From Actinomycetota bacterium (GTDB taxonomy: Bacteria > Actinomycetota > Actinomycetes > Nanopelagicales > Nanopelagicaceae), in the NCBI GenBank assembly GCA_009698675.1, contig WLPT01000010.1, positions 1 through 49,177 on the forward strand: a stretch of DNA of 49,177 nucleotides, in the 5' to 3' direction. This document shows, piece by piece, positions 10,684 through 20,481 of this stretch. The notes under the pieces are model-generated. The model searched no databases and had not been told where the DNA came from. It saw only the letters and a list, made by a program, of their open reading frames with translations. Each line of letters starts with the position of its first letter. Positions within the stretch are counted from its first letter, which is position 1. Position numbers and translations under genes: made by a program.

Positions 10684-10727
10684 AAATAAAAAAACCGCGA
10701 CCGCAACCGTTAAGGCTGCGATGCGGT
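10684..10727 (-). terminator. Rho-independent terminator after rpmE
   Basis: Seen directly: on the minus strand an ACCGC...GCGGT hairpin with further G/C pairing towards the loop (bases 10694-10727) is followed by a T-rich tract (10693-10684). It lies between the rpmE stop (10740) and the prfA start (10643), so it should end or attenuate transcription from rpmE before the prfA-to-atp run of genes. Confidence 0.85.
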
Positions 10728-10739
10728 CTCTTTAAAAAG

Positions 10740-10961
10740 CTACTTAGCTTCCGTTGTCTTCTTTCCAAAGCGCTCTTCGAACTTAGCTACGCGTCCACCA
10801 GTATCTAGGATGCGCTGCTTGCCGGTGTAGAACGGGTGGCATACAGAACAGACTTCAACGTAGATTGAACCGCTAGCAACTGTCGAGCGAGTAACAAACT
10901 TCTCACCGCAACCACAAGTCACTTGGGTCTCTTTGTACTCTGGGTGGATCTCTGGCTTCAT
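10740..10961 (-). CDS. rpmE: 50S ribosomal protein L31 (zinc-binding form)
   Basis: 73-residue ribosomal protein starting [11 protein letters not shown]. It has four cysteines (residues 16, 18, 38 and 41), the C+ zinc-ribbon type rather than the cysteine-free paralogue made under zinc limitation. The ATG at 10961 has an AGGGAAG ribosome binding site; a longer frame to 11009 adds residues that are not part of the family. The 110-base gap to rho contains an inverted repeat AACCAA/TTGGTT (11004-11020) just upstream of the gene, whose role is unknown. Confidence 0.97.
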   Translation of the reverse strand: MKPEIHPEYKETQVTCGCGEKFVTRSTVASGSIYVEVCSVCHPFYTGKQRILDTGGRVAKFEERFGKKTTEAK

Positions 10962-11071
10962 AGTTCTTCCCTTTTTCTTAGTTTGGATCTCGACTAGCGA
11001 GTGAACCAAACGGATTGGTTAACGTGGACAAGAGTAGGCCAAAGCCCAACTTTTATGAAATTTACGCCTAA

Positions 11072-12625
11072 TTACTTGCTGTCATCAGGGCCAGAAGTTG
11101 TCTTCTGAATCTGCATCAAGAACTCGACGTTGGACTTAGTCCCCTTCATCTTCTCGAGGAGAAGTTCTAGAGCCGCTTGTGGCTCAAGGGCGTGTAGAAC
11201 GCGACGTAGTTTCCAGACGATGTTTAGCTCCTCTGAGCCCATAAGAATCTCTTCCTTACGAGTACCAGATGCAACCACGTTAACGGCTGGGAAGATTCGC
11301 TTATCTGCAAGGCGACGATCCAGGATTAACTCCATGTTTCCGGTGCCCTTAAACTCTTCGAAGATCACTTCATCCATGCGCGAGCCAGTATCGACCAATG
11401 CCGTTGCAAGAATGGTTAGTGAGCCGCCATCTTCAATATTTCGTGCCGCGCCAAAGAACTTCTTCGGCGGATAGAGCGCAGCTGAATCAACACCACCCGA
11501 GAGAATTCGGCCAGATGCTGGCGCTGAGATGTTGTAGGCGCGACCTAAACGAGTGATTGAATCGAGCAACACAACGACATCGTGGCCAAGTTCAACAAGG
11601 CGCTTTGCGCGTTCAATAGCTAGTTCGGCGATCGTCGTGTGATCATCGGCAGGGCGATCAAAAGTTGAAGCGATTACTTCGCCCTTAACAGAGCGTTGCA
11701 TATCGGTAACTTCTTCTGGGCGCTCATCGACTAGAACAACCATTAAGTGACACTCTGGATTATTTGTTGTTATTGCATTGGCAATTGCCTGCAAAACCAT
11801 CGTCTTACCGGCTTTAGGTGGTGAAACAATAAGTCCGCGCTGTCCTTTACCAATAGGTGCAATCAAGTCGATTACGCGAGTTGTTAGTACGTTTGGCTCG
11901 GTCTCAAGGCGTAGACGCTCTTGCGGATAGAGCGGCGTTAACTTGCCGAACTCAACACGGTTACGTGCCTCATCTGGGCTCATGCCATTAACAGTTTCAA
12001 GAGTAATGAGTGCATTGAACTTCTCTTTGCGCTCGCCTTCGCGGGCTTGACGCACTTGACCAGTTACAACATCACCTTTGCGAAGGCCATTACGTCGGAC
12101 TTGCTGCAACGTGACATAGACGTCATTTGGACCAGGTAGGTAACCCGAAGTGCGGATAAATCCGTAGCTATCGAGAATATCTAGAAGACCACTAACTGGA
12201 ACTAATACATCGTCTTCACTGAGCACTGGTTCGCGCTCTTCACGAGGCGCGCGATCGCGATTGTTGCGATCACGATTTCGGTCGCGTCCACGGGTACGAT
12301 CATTACGGTCGTTGCGAGCGCCGCGATCGTTATTGCCGGTTGGCGCATCATCATCTGAACTATCTTCTGAATCTTGATTGGTATTAGCTGCCGGCTTGCT
12401 CTCTTTCTTGCGGCTATTGCGGGCTTCGCGACGTGCTTCACGTTCGGCTTTGGCGGCTTCACGATTCTTAGCCTGTAAATCGGCGATCGCCTCTACTAAG
12501 ACGTCCTTCTTCATCTTTGCTGCGCCTTCGACACCTAACTGTGTTGCAACGGTCTTTAACTTCGGTAGGGTCATTGCGGCAAGCTCTGGACTTTGTGAAC
12601 GTACTGGCTCTTGTGTTGTTGTCAT
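11072..12625 (-). CDS. rho: Transcription termination factor Rho
   Basis: Hexameric RNA helicase that ends transcription. The 517-residue protein has an N-terminal Rho_N helical domain (about 15-50), then a long low-complexity insert rich in Arg, Asp and Asn (about 60-135, including repeated RDRN units), an OB-fold RNA-binding domain (about 140-215) and the ATPase core with P-loop PPKAGKT at 269-275. The charged insert is characteristic of actinobacterial Rho and changes RNA affinity in studied relatives. The gene has a leader of about 115 bases behind a likely promoter at 12745-12774. Confidence 0.97.
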   Translation of the reverse strand: MTTTQEPVRSQSPELAAMTLPKLKTVATQLGVEGAAKMKKDVLVEAIADLQAKNREAAKAEREARREARNSRKKESKPAANTNQDSEDSSDDDAPTGNNDRGARNDRNDRTRGRDRNRDRNNRDRAPREEREPVLSEDDVLVPVSGLLDILDSYGFIRTSGYLPGPNDVYVTLQQVRRNGLRKGDVVTGQVRQAREGERKEKFNALITLETVNGMSPDEARNRVEFGKLTPLYPQERLRLETEPNVLTTRVIDLIAPIGKGQRGLIVSPPKAGKTMVLQAIANAITTNNPECHLMVVLVDERPEEVTDMQRSVKGEVIASTFDRPADDHTTIAELAIERAKRLVELGHDVVVLLDSITRLGRAYNISAPASGRILSGGVDSAALYPPKKFFGAARNIEDGGSLTILATALVDTGSRMDEVIFEEFKGTGNMELILDRRLADKRIFPAVNVVASGTRKEEILMGSEELNIVWKLRRVLHALEPQAALELLLEKMKGTKSNVEFLMQIQKTTSGPDDSK

Positions 12626-12744
12626 CTGTTTCTTTTCGCTATTGGAGTACGGGCCTACATTGATAACCCGTGAAACCGTGGATTGTTTTCTTGATGTATC
12701 TGATGTGTTTCTGCCCCGAAATAACAGGGCTAGCAGATGCCCAA

Positions 12745-12774
12745 ATATTAGCAGGGGCTAACCTCATTGGGCAA
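12745..12774 (-). promoter_or_regulatory. Candidate rho promoter with long leader
   Basis: On the minus strand a TTGCCC hexamer (12774-12769) and a TAATAT hexamer (12750-12745) are 18 bases apart. Transcription starting near 12738 would give a leader of roughly 113 bases before the rho ATG. This fits the common pattern of a long rho leader used for autoregulation. Position and spacing are seen; activity is inferred. Confidence 0.55.
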
Positions 12775-12782
12775 ACATCGCC

Positions 12783-13706
12783 TTAGATCAGGCTGGCTCC
12801 CTCACGTGAGAGGCCCAAGGCCTTGGTGGTGAACTTGTCGCCTGCGGCACGAGTGAGCTCTTCTACTTCCTCAGTGCCACCAGTATGCAGAACTAAAACG
12901 GTAGGTCCGGCTCCAGAGATAAAGGCAGCTACTCCGGCTTTTCGCAGTTTCACTAAGAGTGCAAATGATGCCGGCATCGCTTCGGCGCGATAGCTCTGGT
13001 GCAGAAAATCTTCAGTTGCCGAATGTAGTAAGTCTGGTCGATGTTGCAGGGCATGAACGAGCAAAGCGGCATTGGCTGAATTCTTAACGGCATCGGCATG
13101 AGAGATGAGTTCTGGAAGCATCTTTCGCGCTTTAGATGTTGCAACTGATGTCGAAGGCACAAATGCAACTGCACTAATTCGCGGATCTACCTCTAACTGC
13201 ACGCAAAGTGCGACATTGTGTCCATGTTGCATCTCTTGCCAAGCAATTGTTGCACCGCCATAGATAGCTGCTGCAACATTATCGGGATGGCCTTCCATCT
13301 CATTTGCTAGATTTAACATGTCATCATTACTCATTCGCTCATTGCCACCTAAGACAAGTGCGCGTGCAAGTGATAATCCACCAACAATGGCACTTGCCGA
13401 TGAACCAAGTCCACGAGTATGCGGAATAACATTCAGTGCACGTAGGGCGATACCTCTTGGCTTTCCACCAAGAAATTCAAAACCTTTGTGCATAGATTTA
13501 ATAACTAAGTTTTTCTCATTGCGTGCAAGAACGTCAGCGCCTTCACCCGTGATATCTACATCTATTACTTGCTCGTCTAAAACTTGAGCAATGTATCGAT
13601 CATGCATTCCAAGGGCTAATCCCAACGAGTCAAAACCTGGGCCCAGATTGGCGCTAGTTGCAGGCACTTGTACTTGCATTGATTGAGCTTTAAAGGTTGG
13701 TTTCAT
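12783..13706 (-). CDS. thrB: Homoserine kinase
   Basis: GHMP kinase that phosphorylates homoserine with ATP, the step before threonine synthase. Motifs seen: PATSANLGPGFDSLG near the N-terminus, the glycine-rich ATP loop HTRGLGSSASAIVGG, and a C-terminal ISGAGPTVL segment. The length of 307 residues is normal. It starts 1 base after the thrC stop. An internal Met10 is a possible alternative start; neither has a strong ribosome binding site, which fits coupled translation. Confidence 0.94.
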   Translation of the reverse strand: MKPTFKAQSMQVQVPATSANLGPGFDSLGLALGMHDRYIAQVLDEQVIDVDITGEGADVLARNEKNLVIKSMHKGFEFLGGKPRGIALRALNVIPHTRGLGSSASAIVGGLSLARALVLGGNERMSNDDMLNLANEMEGHPDNVAAAIYGGATIAWQEMQHGHNVALCVQLEVDPRISAVAFVPSTSVATSKARKMLPELISHADAVKNSANAALLVHALQHRPDLLHSATEDFLHQSYRAEAMPASFALLVKLRKAGVAAFISGAGPTVLVLHTGGTEEVEELTRAAGDKFTTKALGLSREGASLI

Positions 13707-13707
13707 A

Positions 13708-14793
13708 TTACTTAAGTCCCAGCGCCTTTGCCGCGGCCTTTACATTGACAGGAATAATGATTGGCTTCTTTGCAGTTTCCAACGCATGTGAAATATCTTT
13801 TAAACCATGACCAGTAACTGTGATCACGATGGTCTTGTCCTTAGCAAGCTTGCCGGCCTTCTTGTATTTAATGAGCCCGGCCAAGCCTGCAGCCGATGAA
13901 GGCTCAACAAAAATACCCTCTTTGGCTGCAATTAATCTATATGCAGCCAGGATCTCTCGATCTGTTACCGAGTCAATCACGCCCCCAGATGAATCACGGG
14001 CATCTATTGCTTGAGCCCAAGAGGCTGGATTCCCAATTCGAATCGCTGTAGCAATTGTTTCAGGGTTTTTAATGATTTTGCCTTTAACAATCGGCGCAGA
14101 ACCAGCTGCTTGAAAACCATACATCGCTGGAAGGCGCGCTGCCATTGCATCTTTGTAGTACTCCTTGTAGCCCTTCCAATATGCGGTGATGTTGCCAGCG
14201 TTTCCGACAGGCAGTGCATGAATATCCGGGGCATTTCCTAACATATCTACAACTTCAAAGGCGGCAGTTTTCTGTCCTTCAATGCGAAAAGGGTTGACCG
14301 AGTTAACAAGTGCGACAGGGTAGTTTTCAGAAAGTTCGCGGGCAAGTGTCAAGCAGTCGTCGAAATTACCGTTTACTTGCAAGATAGTTGAATTGTGTAT
14401 GACGGCTTGAGCTAACTTACCCATTGCGATCTTGCCTTTTGGAATCAAAACTGCAGGAACCATTCCAGCCTTTACTGCATACGCTGCGGCCGAGGCCGAG
14501 GTATTTCCAGTCGATGCACAGATGACTGCTTTTGAGCCATCCTCTGCAGCCTTTGAAATTGCCATCGTCATTCCACGATCCTTGAATGAACCCGTTGGAT
14601 TTAGACCTTCGTACTTAATCCATACATTATTTTCTAATAACTCTGAAAGGAAAGCTGCGTGAATAAGCGGGGTCCCACCTTCTCGCAATGAGATTACGGG
14701 CGTGCTTGCGCTAACGGGCAAACGGTGACGGTACTCCTCGATAACTCCACGCCATTGGTGTGCGCCTTTTCTATTGCCCCCAAAGATTGCCAT
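13708..14793 (-). CDS. thrC: Threonine synthase
   Basis: PLP enzyme that turns O-phosphohomoserine into threonine. The PLP lysine is Lys71 in [12 protein letters not shown], and the phosphate-binding loop is formed by [13 protein letters not shown]. At 361 residues it is the short, actinobacterial/Bacillus type. The start codon directly abuts the hom stop codon with no gap, and thrB follows after one base, giving a tight hom-thrC-thrB unit. Confidence 0.96.
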   Translation of the reverse strand: MAIFGGNRKGAHQWRGVIEEYRHRLPVSASTPVISLREGGTPLIHAAFLSELLENNVWIKYEGLNPTGSFKDRGMTMAISKAAEDGSKAVICASTGNTSASAAAYAVKAGMVPAVLIPKGKIAMGKLAQAVIHNSTILQVNGNFDDCLTLARELSENYPVALVNSVNPFRIEGQKTAAFEVVDMLGNAPDIHALPVGNAGNITAYWKGYKEYYKDAMAARLPAMYGFQAAGSAPIVKGKIIKNPETIATAIRIGNPASWAQAIDARDSSGGVIDSVTDREILAAYRLIAAKEGIFVEPSSAAGLAGLIKYKKAGKLAKDKTIVITVTGHGLKDISHALETAKKPIIIPVNVKAAAKALGLK

Positions 14794-16089
14794 CTACGAA
14801 ACCGCTCCCTCTACACGAATTACCGATTCAACTTTAGTGACAATCTCCATTTTCGAGAGCTTCTTTACGCAGGCATCTAGAGCATCTTCGCTGGCTTTGT
14901 GGGTAACGACAATGAGCTCGGCATCTTTACCCATTCCTGCCTGACGTACTGTCTGGATTGAAATATCTTCACTAGCAAATGTCTGCGCAATTGAGGCTAA
15001 AACACCTGATTTATCGGCGACATGCAGGCGGACAAAGAATTGGGATCGCACTTGACTAGTTGGAGCAATATCTAAATCAGCATAATCGGACTCGCCATAT
15101 CCCACCGTTGAATAGGCACGGTGACGTGTAACTGCTACCAGGTCACCCAATATTGCCGAAGCCGTTGGTGCCCCGCCTGCACCGCGACCATAAAACATTA
15201 GCTCGCCAGCGGCTTCAGATTCAACATAAACTGCATTGAAGGCATCGCGCACGGAGGCCAAAGGATGTGAGATTGGAAGCATGACTGGATGCACGCGCAC
15301 TGAAATCTCATCGTTGACGGTAATTTCAGCAATAGCTAGAAGTTTAATAACCGCCTTCATCGCTTTAGCCGCATTTACATCATCGATTGAAATCTTTGTA
15401 ATTCCTTCACAGTAAACCTCATCGATGGTAACTGTGCTGTGAAAAGCCAAGCTTGCAAGCAGCGCGGCTTTGGCTGCAGCGTCATGGCCTTCGATGTCTG
15501 CGCTCGGGTCAGCCTCTGCATACCCCAGCGCTTGTGCCTCTTTTAATACATCGGCAAACTCACGGCCTTCTTCGTGCATCTTAGTTAAAATATAGTTTGT
15601 TGTTCCATTCACAATTCCCATTACCCGCGTAATTTGGTCTCCGGCTAATGATTCGCGCATCGAACGAATAATCGGAATCGCACCTGCGACTGCAGCTTCA
15701 TAATATAAATCCACTTTCGCAGCATCTGCAGCGTTAAATAGTTCATGACCATGGGTTGCAAGCAGCGCTTTGTTGGCAGTAATGACTGATTTCTTATTCT
15801 TAATCGCCTCTAAGATTAAAGTTCGAGCAGGCTCAATTCCACCCATTACTTCAATAACGATATTAATCTCAGGGTCGGTAACAATAGAGTTCAAATCTGT
15901 TGTGATCATCGATGTATCGATGCCCTCACGTGCAGAAAGTGTTCGAACCCCAACTTTTTTCAAAACTAATAGCGCTCCAGAGCGATCAGAGAGCTCTTGG
16001 CGATCGGATTGAAGCAGGCGGGCAACCTGGCTGCCGACCACGCCAGCGCCAAGCATTCCGATTGAGATTGTTTTTAATCCTGCGTCCAT
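14794..16089 (-). CDS. hom: Homoserine dehydrogenase
   Basis: Reduces aspartate semialdehyde to homoserine at the branch to threonine and methionine. The N-terminal NAD(P)-binding motif GMLGAGVVGSQVA is followed by the catalytic domain (YYEAAVAGAIPIIR and ADPSADIEGHDAAAK), then a C-terminal ACT domain (about 350-431; KSGVLASIAQTFASEDI) expected to bind threonine for feedback inhibition. I set the start at the ATG at 16089; a longer frame to 16170 overlaps lysA. It lies 34 bases after lysA. Confidence 0.95.
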   Translation of the reverse strand: MDAGLKTISIGMLGAGVVGSQVARLLQSDRQELSDRSGALLVLKKVGVRTLSAREGIDTSMITTDLNSIVTDPEINIVIEVMGGIEPARTLILEAIKNKKSVITANKALLATHGHELFNAADAAKVDLYYEAAVAGAIPIIRSMRESLAGDQITRVMGIVNGTTNYILTKMHEEGREFADVLKEAQALGYAEADPSADIEGHDAAAKAALLASLAFHSTVTIDEVYCEGITKISIDDVNAAKAMKAVIKLLAIAEITVNDEISVRVHPVMLPISHPLASVRDAFNAVYVESEAAGELMFYGRGAGGAPTASAILGDLVAVTRHRAYSTVGYGESDYADLDIAPTSQVRSQFFVRLHVADKSGVLASIAQTFASEDISIQTVRQAGMGKDAELIVVTHKASEDALDACVKKLSKMEIVTKVESVIRVEGAVS

Positions 16090-16123
16090 GCGGGTTATTC
16101 TTTCACAGATGCCAGTAACGGCG

Positions 16124-17431
16124 TTAAATATCCAATCCGAGCAGATCGGCCTCGGTTTCACGGCGCACAATCACCCGGGCCTTTCCATCATTAACTGCAA
16201 TAACAGGAGGTCGTGGAACATGGTTGTAATTGCTAGCCATGCTGCGTCCATATGCACCAGTTGCAGGGGTAGCCAATAAATCTCCAACTGCGATATCGCT
16301 AGCTAAAGCAATATCTCGAATGAGAATATCGCCGGTTTCGCAGTGCTTTCCAACTAATCGAGAGGAGATTAGCTCGGCATTGCTGGCGCGATTTGCAAGT
16401 ACAGCTGTGTACTCGGCTTCATATAGGGCTGGTCGAATGTTGTCGCTCATTCCACCATCAATAGATATGTATCGACGGTTATCTCCCGATTCAAGCGTTA
16501 CATCTTTAATGGTTCCAACTTCATAGAGAGTAAACATTGTTGGGCCCACTATCGCTCGGCCAGGTTCAATCGAAACACGTGGCAGATCCAAGTTATGGAG
16601 TATGCAGTTGGCCTTGACTGCAGAGGCAAGTGCGGCCATTGCAACTACTGGTGATAACTCCTCATCTCCAGGTAGATAGTGAATGCCATATCCCCCACCC
16701 AAATCAAGCTCTGGAAGTTGGCTGTTGAATGCATCGCGATACTTGGCAAGCAGTGCGATAAGTCGTTGGGCACTTATTTCAAAGGAGCTGGTATCTAAAA
16801 TCTGCGAACCGATATGCGCATGGAAACCTCTCAACTCGAGAGACTCGTGATTACGTACCGCTTCAATCGATTTCCACGCCATGCCGCTTGCAATTGAAAA
16901 GCCAAATTTCACATCTTCGTGCGCCGTTGCAATGGATTCATGGGTATGGGCTTCAATACCAGGTGTTAAACGAAGCAAGACTCGCTGAACTTTTCCAATT
17001 TTCTTAGCAGCTAAAGCAACGCGTTCGATTTCAATTAGTGAGTCTATGACGATAGTTTCAACACCGGCCTTTATTGCCTTTTCAATCTCACTTACAGATT
17101 TATTGTTGCCATGTAGCTGAATCATTGTCGGATTGATTCCTCCAGCAAGGGCAACTGCAAGTTCACCGCCAGTGCAGACATCAATTCCAATGCCAATATC
17201 CTTAACCCAACGCGCAACTTCAGTACAGATAAAGGCTTTAGCTGCGTAGTACACCGTGCCTGCACTAGCGCCAAAACTATTTTTTAGTGCCTCATCCCAA
17301 GCTTTTGCGCGTGCTCTAAAATCGGCCTCATCCATAATAAATGCAGGTGTTCCAAACTCTTTAGCTAAATTGGTTGCAGAAATCCCCGATATCGAAAGCT
17401 CTTTGCCTTGTGCAACGTTAGCCGACCACAT
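16124..17431 (-). CDS. lysA: Diaminopimelate decarboxylase
   Basis: Last step of lysine synthesis, converting meso-diaminopimelate to lysine. Alanine-racemase-fold PLP enzyme of 435 residues. The PLP lysine is Lys65 in YYAAKAF. HAHIGSQI, GGGYGIHY and the substrate-binding CETGD segment are present. A GGAGAGG ribosome binding site precedes the ATG at 17431. It follows argS by 2 bases, the argS-lysA-hom-thrC-thrB order known from actinobacteria. Confidence 0.96.
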   Translation of the reverse strand: MWSANVAQGKELSISGISATNLAKEFGTPAFIMDEADFRARAKAWDEALKNSFGASAGTVYYAAKAFICTEVARWVKDIGIGIDVCTGGELAVALAGGINPTMIQLHGNNKSVSEIEKAIKAGVETIVIDSLIEIERVALAAKKIGKVQRVLLRLTPGIEAHTHESIATAHEDVKFGFSIASGMAWKSIEAVRNHESLELRGFHAHIGSQILDTSSFEISAQRLIALLAKYRDAFNSQLPELDLGGGYGIHYLPGDEELSPVVAMAALASAVKANCILHNLDLPRVSIEPGRAIVGPTMFTLYEVGTIKDVTLESGDNRRYISIDGGMSDNIRPALYEAEYTAVLANRASNAELISSRLVGKHCETGDILIRDIALASDIAVGDLLATPATGAYGRSMASNYNHVPRPPVIAVNDGKARVIVRRETEADLLGLDI

Positions 17432-17433
17432 TT

Positions 17434-19098
17434 CTACATCCTCTCCGGTGCACTTACACCTAATAGCGCTAGACCATTAGCTATAACTATTTTCGTAGAG
17501 CTACAGAGTAATAGTCGGGCTGTGTGCAGCGGAGTTGGATTTTCTTCACCCATTGGGAGCACGCGACAGTCGGCATAAAAGCCGTGATAGGTGCCAGCAA
17601 GATCCTCTAAGTAACGGGCTATGCGATGCGGCTGACGTAGTTCGGCTGCGCCAGCGACAACACGTGGGAACTCGGCTAAGGCACCCAAAAGCTCATTTTC
17701 GCGATCATGGGTGAGTTGAGATGAATCAAAATCTGCAAGATCTACTGAAATCGCTAACTCATTCGCATTTCGTAAAACCGCAGCAATACGTGCATGGGCA
17801 TACTGGACGTAATAAACAGGATTCTCATTTGTGTTGCGCTTCAAGACGTCGATATCCATCACCATCGGCGTATCAACTGGGTATCTGATCAAGGTATACC
17901 GCGCGGCATCGACGCCAACTTTTTCAACTAACTCTTCTAAAGTTATTATCGTGCCGGCGCGTTTAGAGAGTTTTACCTCTTGTCCGCCCTCCATGATTTT
18001 AACTAACTGTCCTATTAATACATCTATGTTGTACTCAGGATCATCACCTGCACATGCGGCAATAGCCTTAAGGCGGCCGACATATCCATGGTGATCTGCG
18101 CCCAACATATAGATACAGATATCAAAGCCCCGCTCGCGCTTATTAATGTAATATGCAGTATCGGAGGAAAAATAGGTAAGTGAACCATCGGATTTAGTTA
18201 AGACGCGATCTTTATCATCGCCAAAATCAGATGTGCGCAGCCAAATAGCACCATCTTCTTCAAAGACATGGCCTTGACCACGTAGCTTCTCTAGACCGTG
18301 CTCGACAGCGCCAAGTTCATGCAATGAGCGTTCTGAAAACCATGTATCGAAGTGTGTTCCAAAACTATCTAAAACTCTCTGTTGATCTTTTAACTGCACA
18401 GCATATGCAGCTTCGCGAAATGCCCGATGGCGCTCACTTTCTGGCAACGAAGTCATGGCTGGATTATCTGTTACAACCACTTTAGCTAAGTCGAGGATGT
18501 ACTCACCTTTATAGCCATCTTCAGGAATTGGATTACCGAGTGCGGCTGCCTCTACAGATGCGCCAAATAAATCCATCTGATTTCCGCGATCATTGATATA
18601 AAACTCTCGTGATACATCGGCGCCGGCGGCGCTGAGCACTCGACCTAATGCATCTCCCACTGCTGCCCAACGTGTGTGGCCCAGATGTAGCGGACCAGTT
18701 GGATTGGCACTTATAAACTCTAAGTTAATTCGTACGCCTTTCAACGCATTACCTTGACCGAAATCTTTTCCCGCATTAATAATTGTTGACACAAGTTCGG
18801 CCTGGCTAGCGCGGTTGAGTGTGATGTTAATAAATCCTGGACCTGCAATATCTAACTGTGAAATTCCAACTTCGCCGGTGAGGTAGGTAATGATTATTTG
18901 CGCGATTTCACGTGGGTTTTTGCCGGCGGCTTTAGCTAGCTGCAGGGCGACCGAGGTTGCGAAATCCCCATGCTCACGATTCTTAGGCCGCTCTAATGTG
19001 ATGGTGTCAGGGGTGGCCCCAGATAGCTCGCCAGTTGAAATAGCCCGTGAAATGGCGGCCTTCACCGCCGCCTCTAGCTGCTCCACCTGTGATGACAT
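17434..19098 (-). CDS. argS: Arginyl-tRNA synthetase
   Basis: Class I synthetase charging tRNA-Arg, 554 residues. It has the N-terminal additional domain (1-100), the HIGH-type motif HLGH at 138-141, a KMSKS equivalent KLSKR in the Rossmann domain, and a C-terminal DALR anticodon-binding domain. First gene of the minus-strand block. There is no Shine-Dalgarno sequence; instead a TAGCCT hexamer lies exactly six bases before the ATG, suggesting a leaderless mRNA. Confidence 0.96.
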   Translation of the reverse strand: MSSQVEQLEAAVKAAISRAISTGELSGATPDTITLERPKNREHGDFATSVALQLAKAAGKNPREIAQIIITYLTGEVGISQLDIAGPGFINITLNRASQAELVSTIINAGKDFGQGNALKGVRINLEFISANPTGPLHLGHTRWAAVGDALGRVLSAAGADVSREFYINDRGNQMDLFGASVEAAALGNPIPEDGYKGEYILDLAKVVVTDNPAMTSLPESERHRAFREAAYAVQLKDQQRVLDSFGTHFDTWFSERSLHELGAVEHGLEKLRGQGHVFEEDGAIWLRTSDFGDDKDRVLTKSDGSLTYFSSDTAYYINKRERGFDICIYMLGADHHGYVGRLKAIAACAGDDPEYNIDVLIGQLVKIMEGGQEVKLSKRAGTIITLEELVEKVGVDAARYTLIRYPVDTPMVMDIDVLKRNTNENPVYYVQYAHARIAAVLRNANELAISVDLADFDSSQLTHDRENELLGALAEFPRVVAGAAELRQPHRIARYLEDLAGTYHGFYADCRVLPMGEENPTPLHTARLLLCSSTKIVIANGLALLGVSAPERM

Positions 19099-19110
19099 TA
19101 TCCAAGGCTA
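19099..19110 (-). promoter_or_regulatory. Candidate leaderless -10 box for argS
   Basis: On the minus strand TAGCCT, six bases, then the ATG. With the usual spacing the transcript would begin at the A of the start codon. The nearby perfect palindrome ACCTAA-TCG-TTAGGT (19134-19148) lies where an upstream regulatory site could act on argS or on the divergent sugar operon. Confidence 0.5.
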
Positions 19111-19224
19111 CCGTTAGGCGACTAAAGGCCGTTACCTAATCGTTAGGTTGGCACCAAAATTTCATGAAAATCCCTAGTGACCTTTCAATCTATTTCTATT
19201 ACCTTATGGTCACAGAGCCACCCT

Positions 19225-19256
19225 CCTCATTTGGGCAAAAATCTTTGCCCTAGGGT
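19225..19256 (+). promoter_or_regulatory. Candidate promoter and operator of the pentose ABC operon
   Basis: A perfect inverted repeat, GGGCAAA-AATC-TTTGCCC (19233-19250), is directly followed by a TAGGGT hexamer (19251-19256). Transcription would start near 19263, leaving a 22-base leader with a GAAAGG ribosome binding site before the ATG at 19285. A repressor bound to the palindrome would cover the -35/-10 gap. The -35 itself is poor. The palindrome is seen; the operator role is inferred. Confidence 0.5.
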
Positions 19257-19284
19257 GATTCTCCTTTTGAAAGGTGTTTCATAT

Positions 19285-20352
19285 ATGACAAAGCGCCGCC
19301 TCGCGATTACTGCAGCATTTGCTGCACTTGCAATCGCACTTACAGGTTGCTCAAAAGCTGACAAGGCCTCAGAAGGCTACGTCGGAGTAATTCTTCCAGA
19401 TGCAGCATCATCAAACCGTTGGGAAACTGCTGACCGCGGATTCCTACAAGGTGCATTTGATGCCGCTGGAGTTAAAGTAGATATTCAGAATGCAAACGGC
19501 GATAAGGCCGCATTTGCAACAATCGCTGATCAAATGCTTACAGGTGGAGCTAAGGTTCTTATTCTCGTAAACCTAGATTCAGATTCAGCCAAGGCTGTTC
19601 AAGACAAAGCTGCAGCACAAGGTGTTAAGACAATCGACTATGACCGTCTAACACTTAATGGTTCAGCTTCATACTACGTATCATTCGACAACGAAGCAGT
19701 TGGCAAGTTGCAGGGTGAAGGCATCAAGGCTTGTCTCGATGCAGCAGGCAAGACAACTGCACGTATCGTTTACTTGAACGGTTCACCAACTGATAACAAT
19801 GCAACTCTTTTCAAGGCTGGCTATGACTCAGTGCTACGTCCTTTGATCGATTCAAAGGCATACACACTTGTTGATGACCAAGCTGTCCCAGATTGGGATA
19901 ATGCAAAGGGTGGAGTAATTTTCGAACAGCAGCTATCAAAGGCTGGCGGAAAGCTCGATGCAGTTGTTTCAGCTAACGAAGGTCTTGGACTTGCAGCTGT
20001 AGCAGTTCTTAAGAAGAACAAGCTAAACGGCAAGGTCTGCGTATCTGGACAAGATGCAACTGTTGATGGATTGCGTGCAATCCTTACAGGTGACCTTTCA
20101 AACACTGTTTACAAGGCAATCAAGGCAGAGGCCGAAGGCGCAGCAACTCTAGCAATCGCATTGCTTAAGGGTGAGGATGCAACTACAGCTACAGGTTCTG
20201 TAAATAACGGAACAGTAGATGTACCTTCAGTTCTCTTGGTACCAGTTGGAATCACAAAGGCTAACGTCAAGGACGTTATTGCCGATGGCTTCCAGAAGAA
20301 GGAAGATGTCTGTAAGGGCATCGAAGATCTCTGCACAGCTAACGGAATTTAA
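19285..20352 (+). CDS. Sugar ABC transporter substrate-binding lipoprotein (xylose-type)
   Basis: Extracellular binding protein that delivers a pentose or related sugar to the permease. The signal peptide ends in the lipobox LTGC, with the lipidated Cys22. The mature part has the two-lobed periplasmic-binding-protein-1 fold of XylF/RbsB proteins (GVILPDAASSNRWETADRGF). Length is 355 residues from the ATG at 19285 with ribosome binding site GAAAGG; an upstream in-frame ATG at 19177 would hide the signal peptide. The product is followed by a strong hairpin and then the ATPase and permease genes. Xylose is the best substrate guess because xylose isomerase sits at the end of the operon. Confidence 0.88.
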   Translation: MTKRRLAITAAFAALAIALTGCSKADKASEGYVGVILPDAASSNRWETADRGFLQGAFDAAGVKVDIQNANGDKAAFATIADQMLTGGAKVLILVNLDSDSAKAVQDKAAAQGVKTIDYDRLTLNGSASYYVSFDNEAVGKLQGEGIKACLDAAGKTTARIVYLNGSPTDNNATLFKAGYDSVLRPLIDSKAYTLVDDQAVPDWDNAKGGVIFEQQLSKAGGKLDAVVSANEGLGLAAVAVLKKNKLNGKVCVSGQDATVDGLRAILTGDLSNTVYKAIKAEAEGAATLAIALLKGEDATTATGSVNNGTVDVPSVLLVPVGITKANVKDVIADGFQKKEDVCKGIEDLCTANGI

Positions 20353-20384
20353 TTTCCGTACCTGCTAGGCAGTAAAGAATGATG

Positions 20385-20430
20385 GTTGCGGCTCAGGGTT
20401 TAAAGCCCTGAGCCGCAACTTCTTTAATAC
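20385..20430 (+). terminator. Intercistronic hairpin between binding protein and ATPase genes
   Basis: A perfect 14-bp stem (20385-20398 with 20406-20419) and a 7-base loop, followed by TTCTTTAATAC. It should terminate part of the transcripts or protect the 3' end of the binding-protein mRNA. Either effect gives more binding protein than transporter core, a known arrangement in sugar ABC operons. Confidence 0.85.
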
Positions 20431-20481
20431 AATGTTTTAATTGATTGAGCTACTAGCCACAATAGAAAAGTGGGTACACCA

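Noticed and set aside
12202..12462. 86-codon minus-strand frame within rho
   Set aside because: It is a shifted frame of the low-complexity Rho insert and has no separate start signals.
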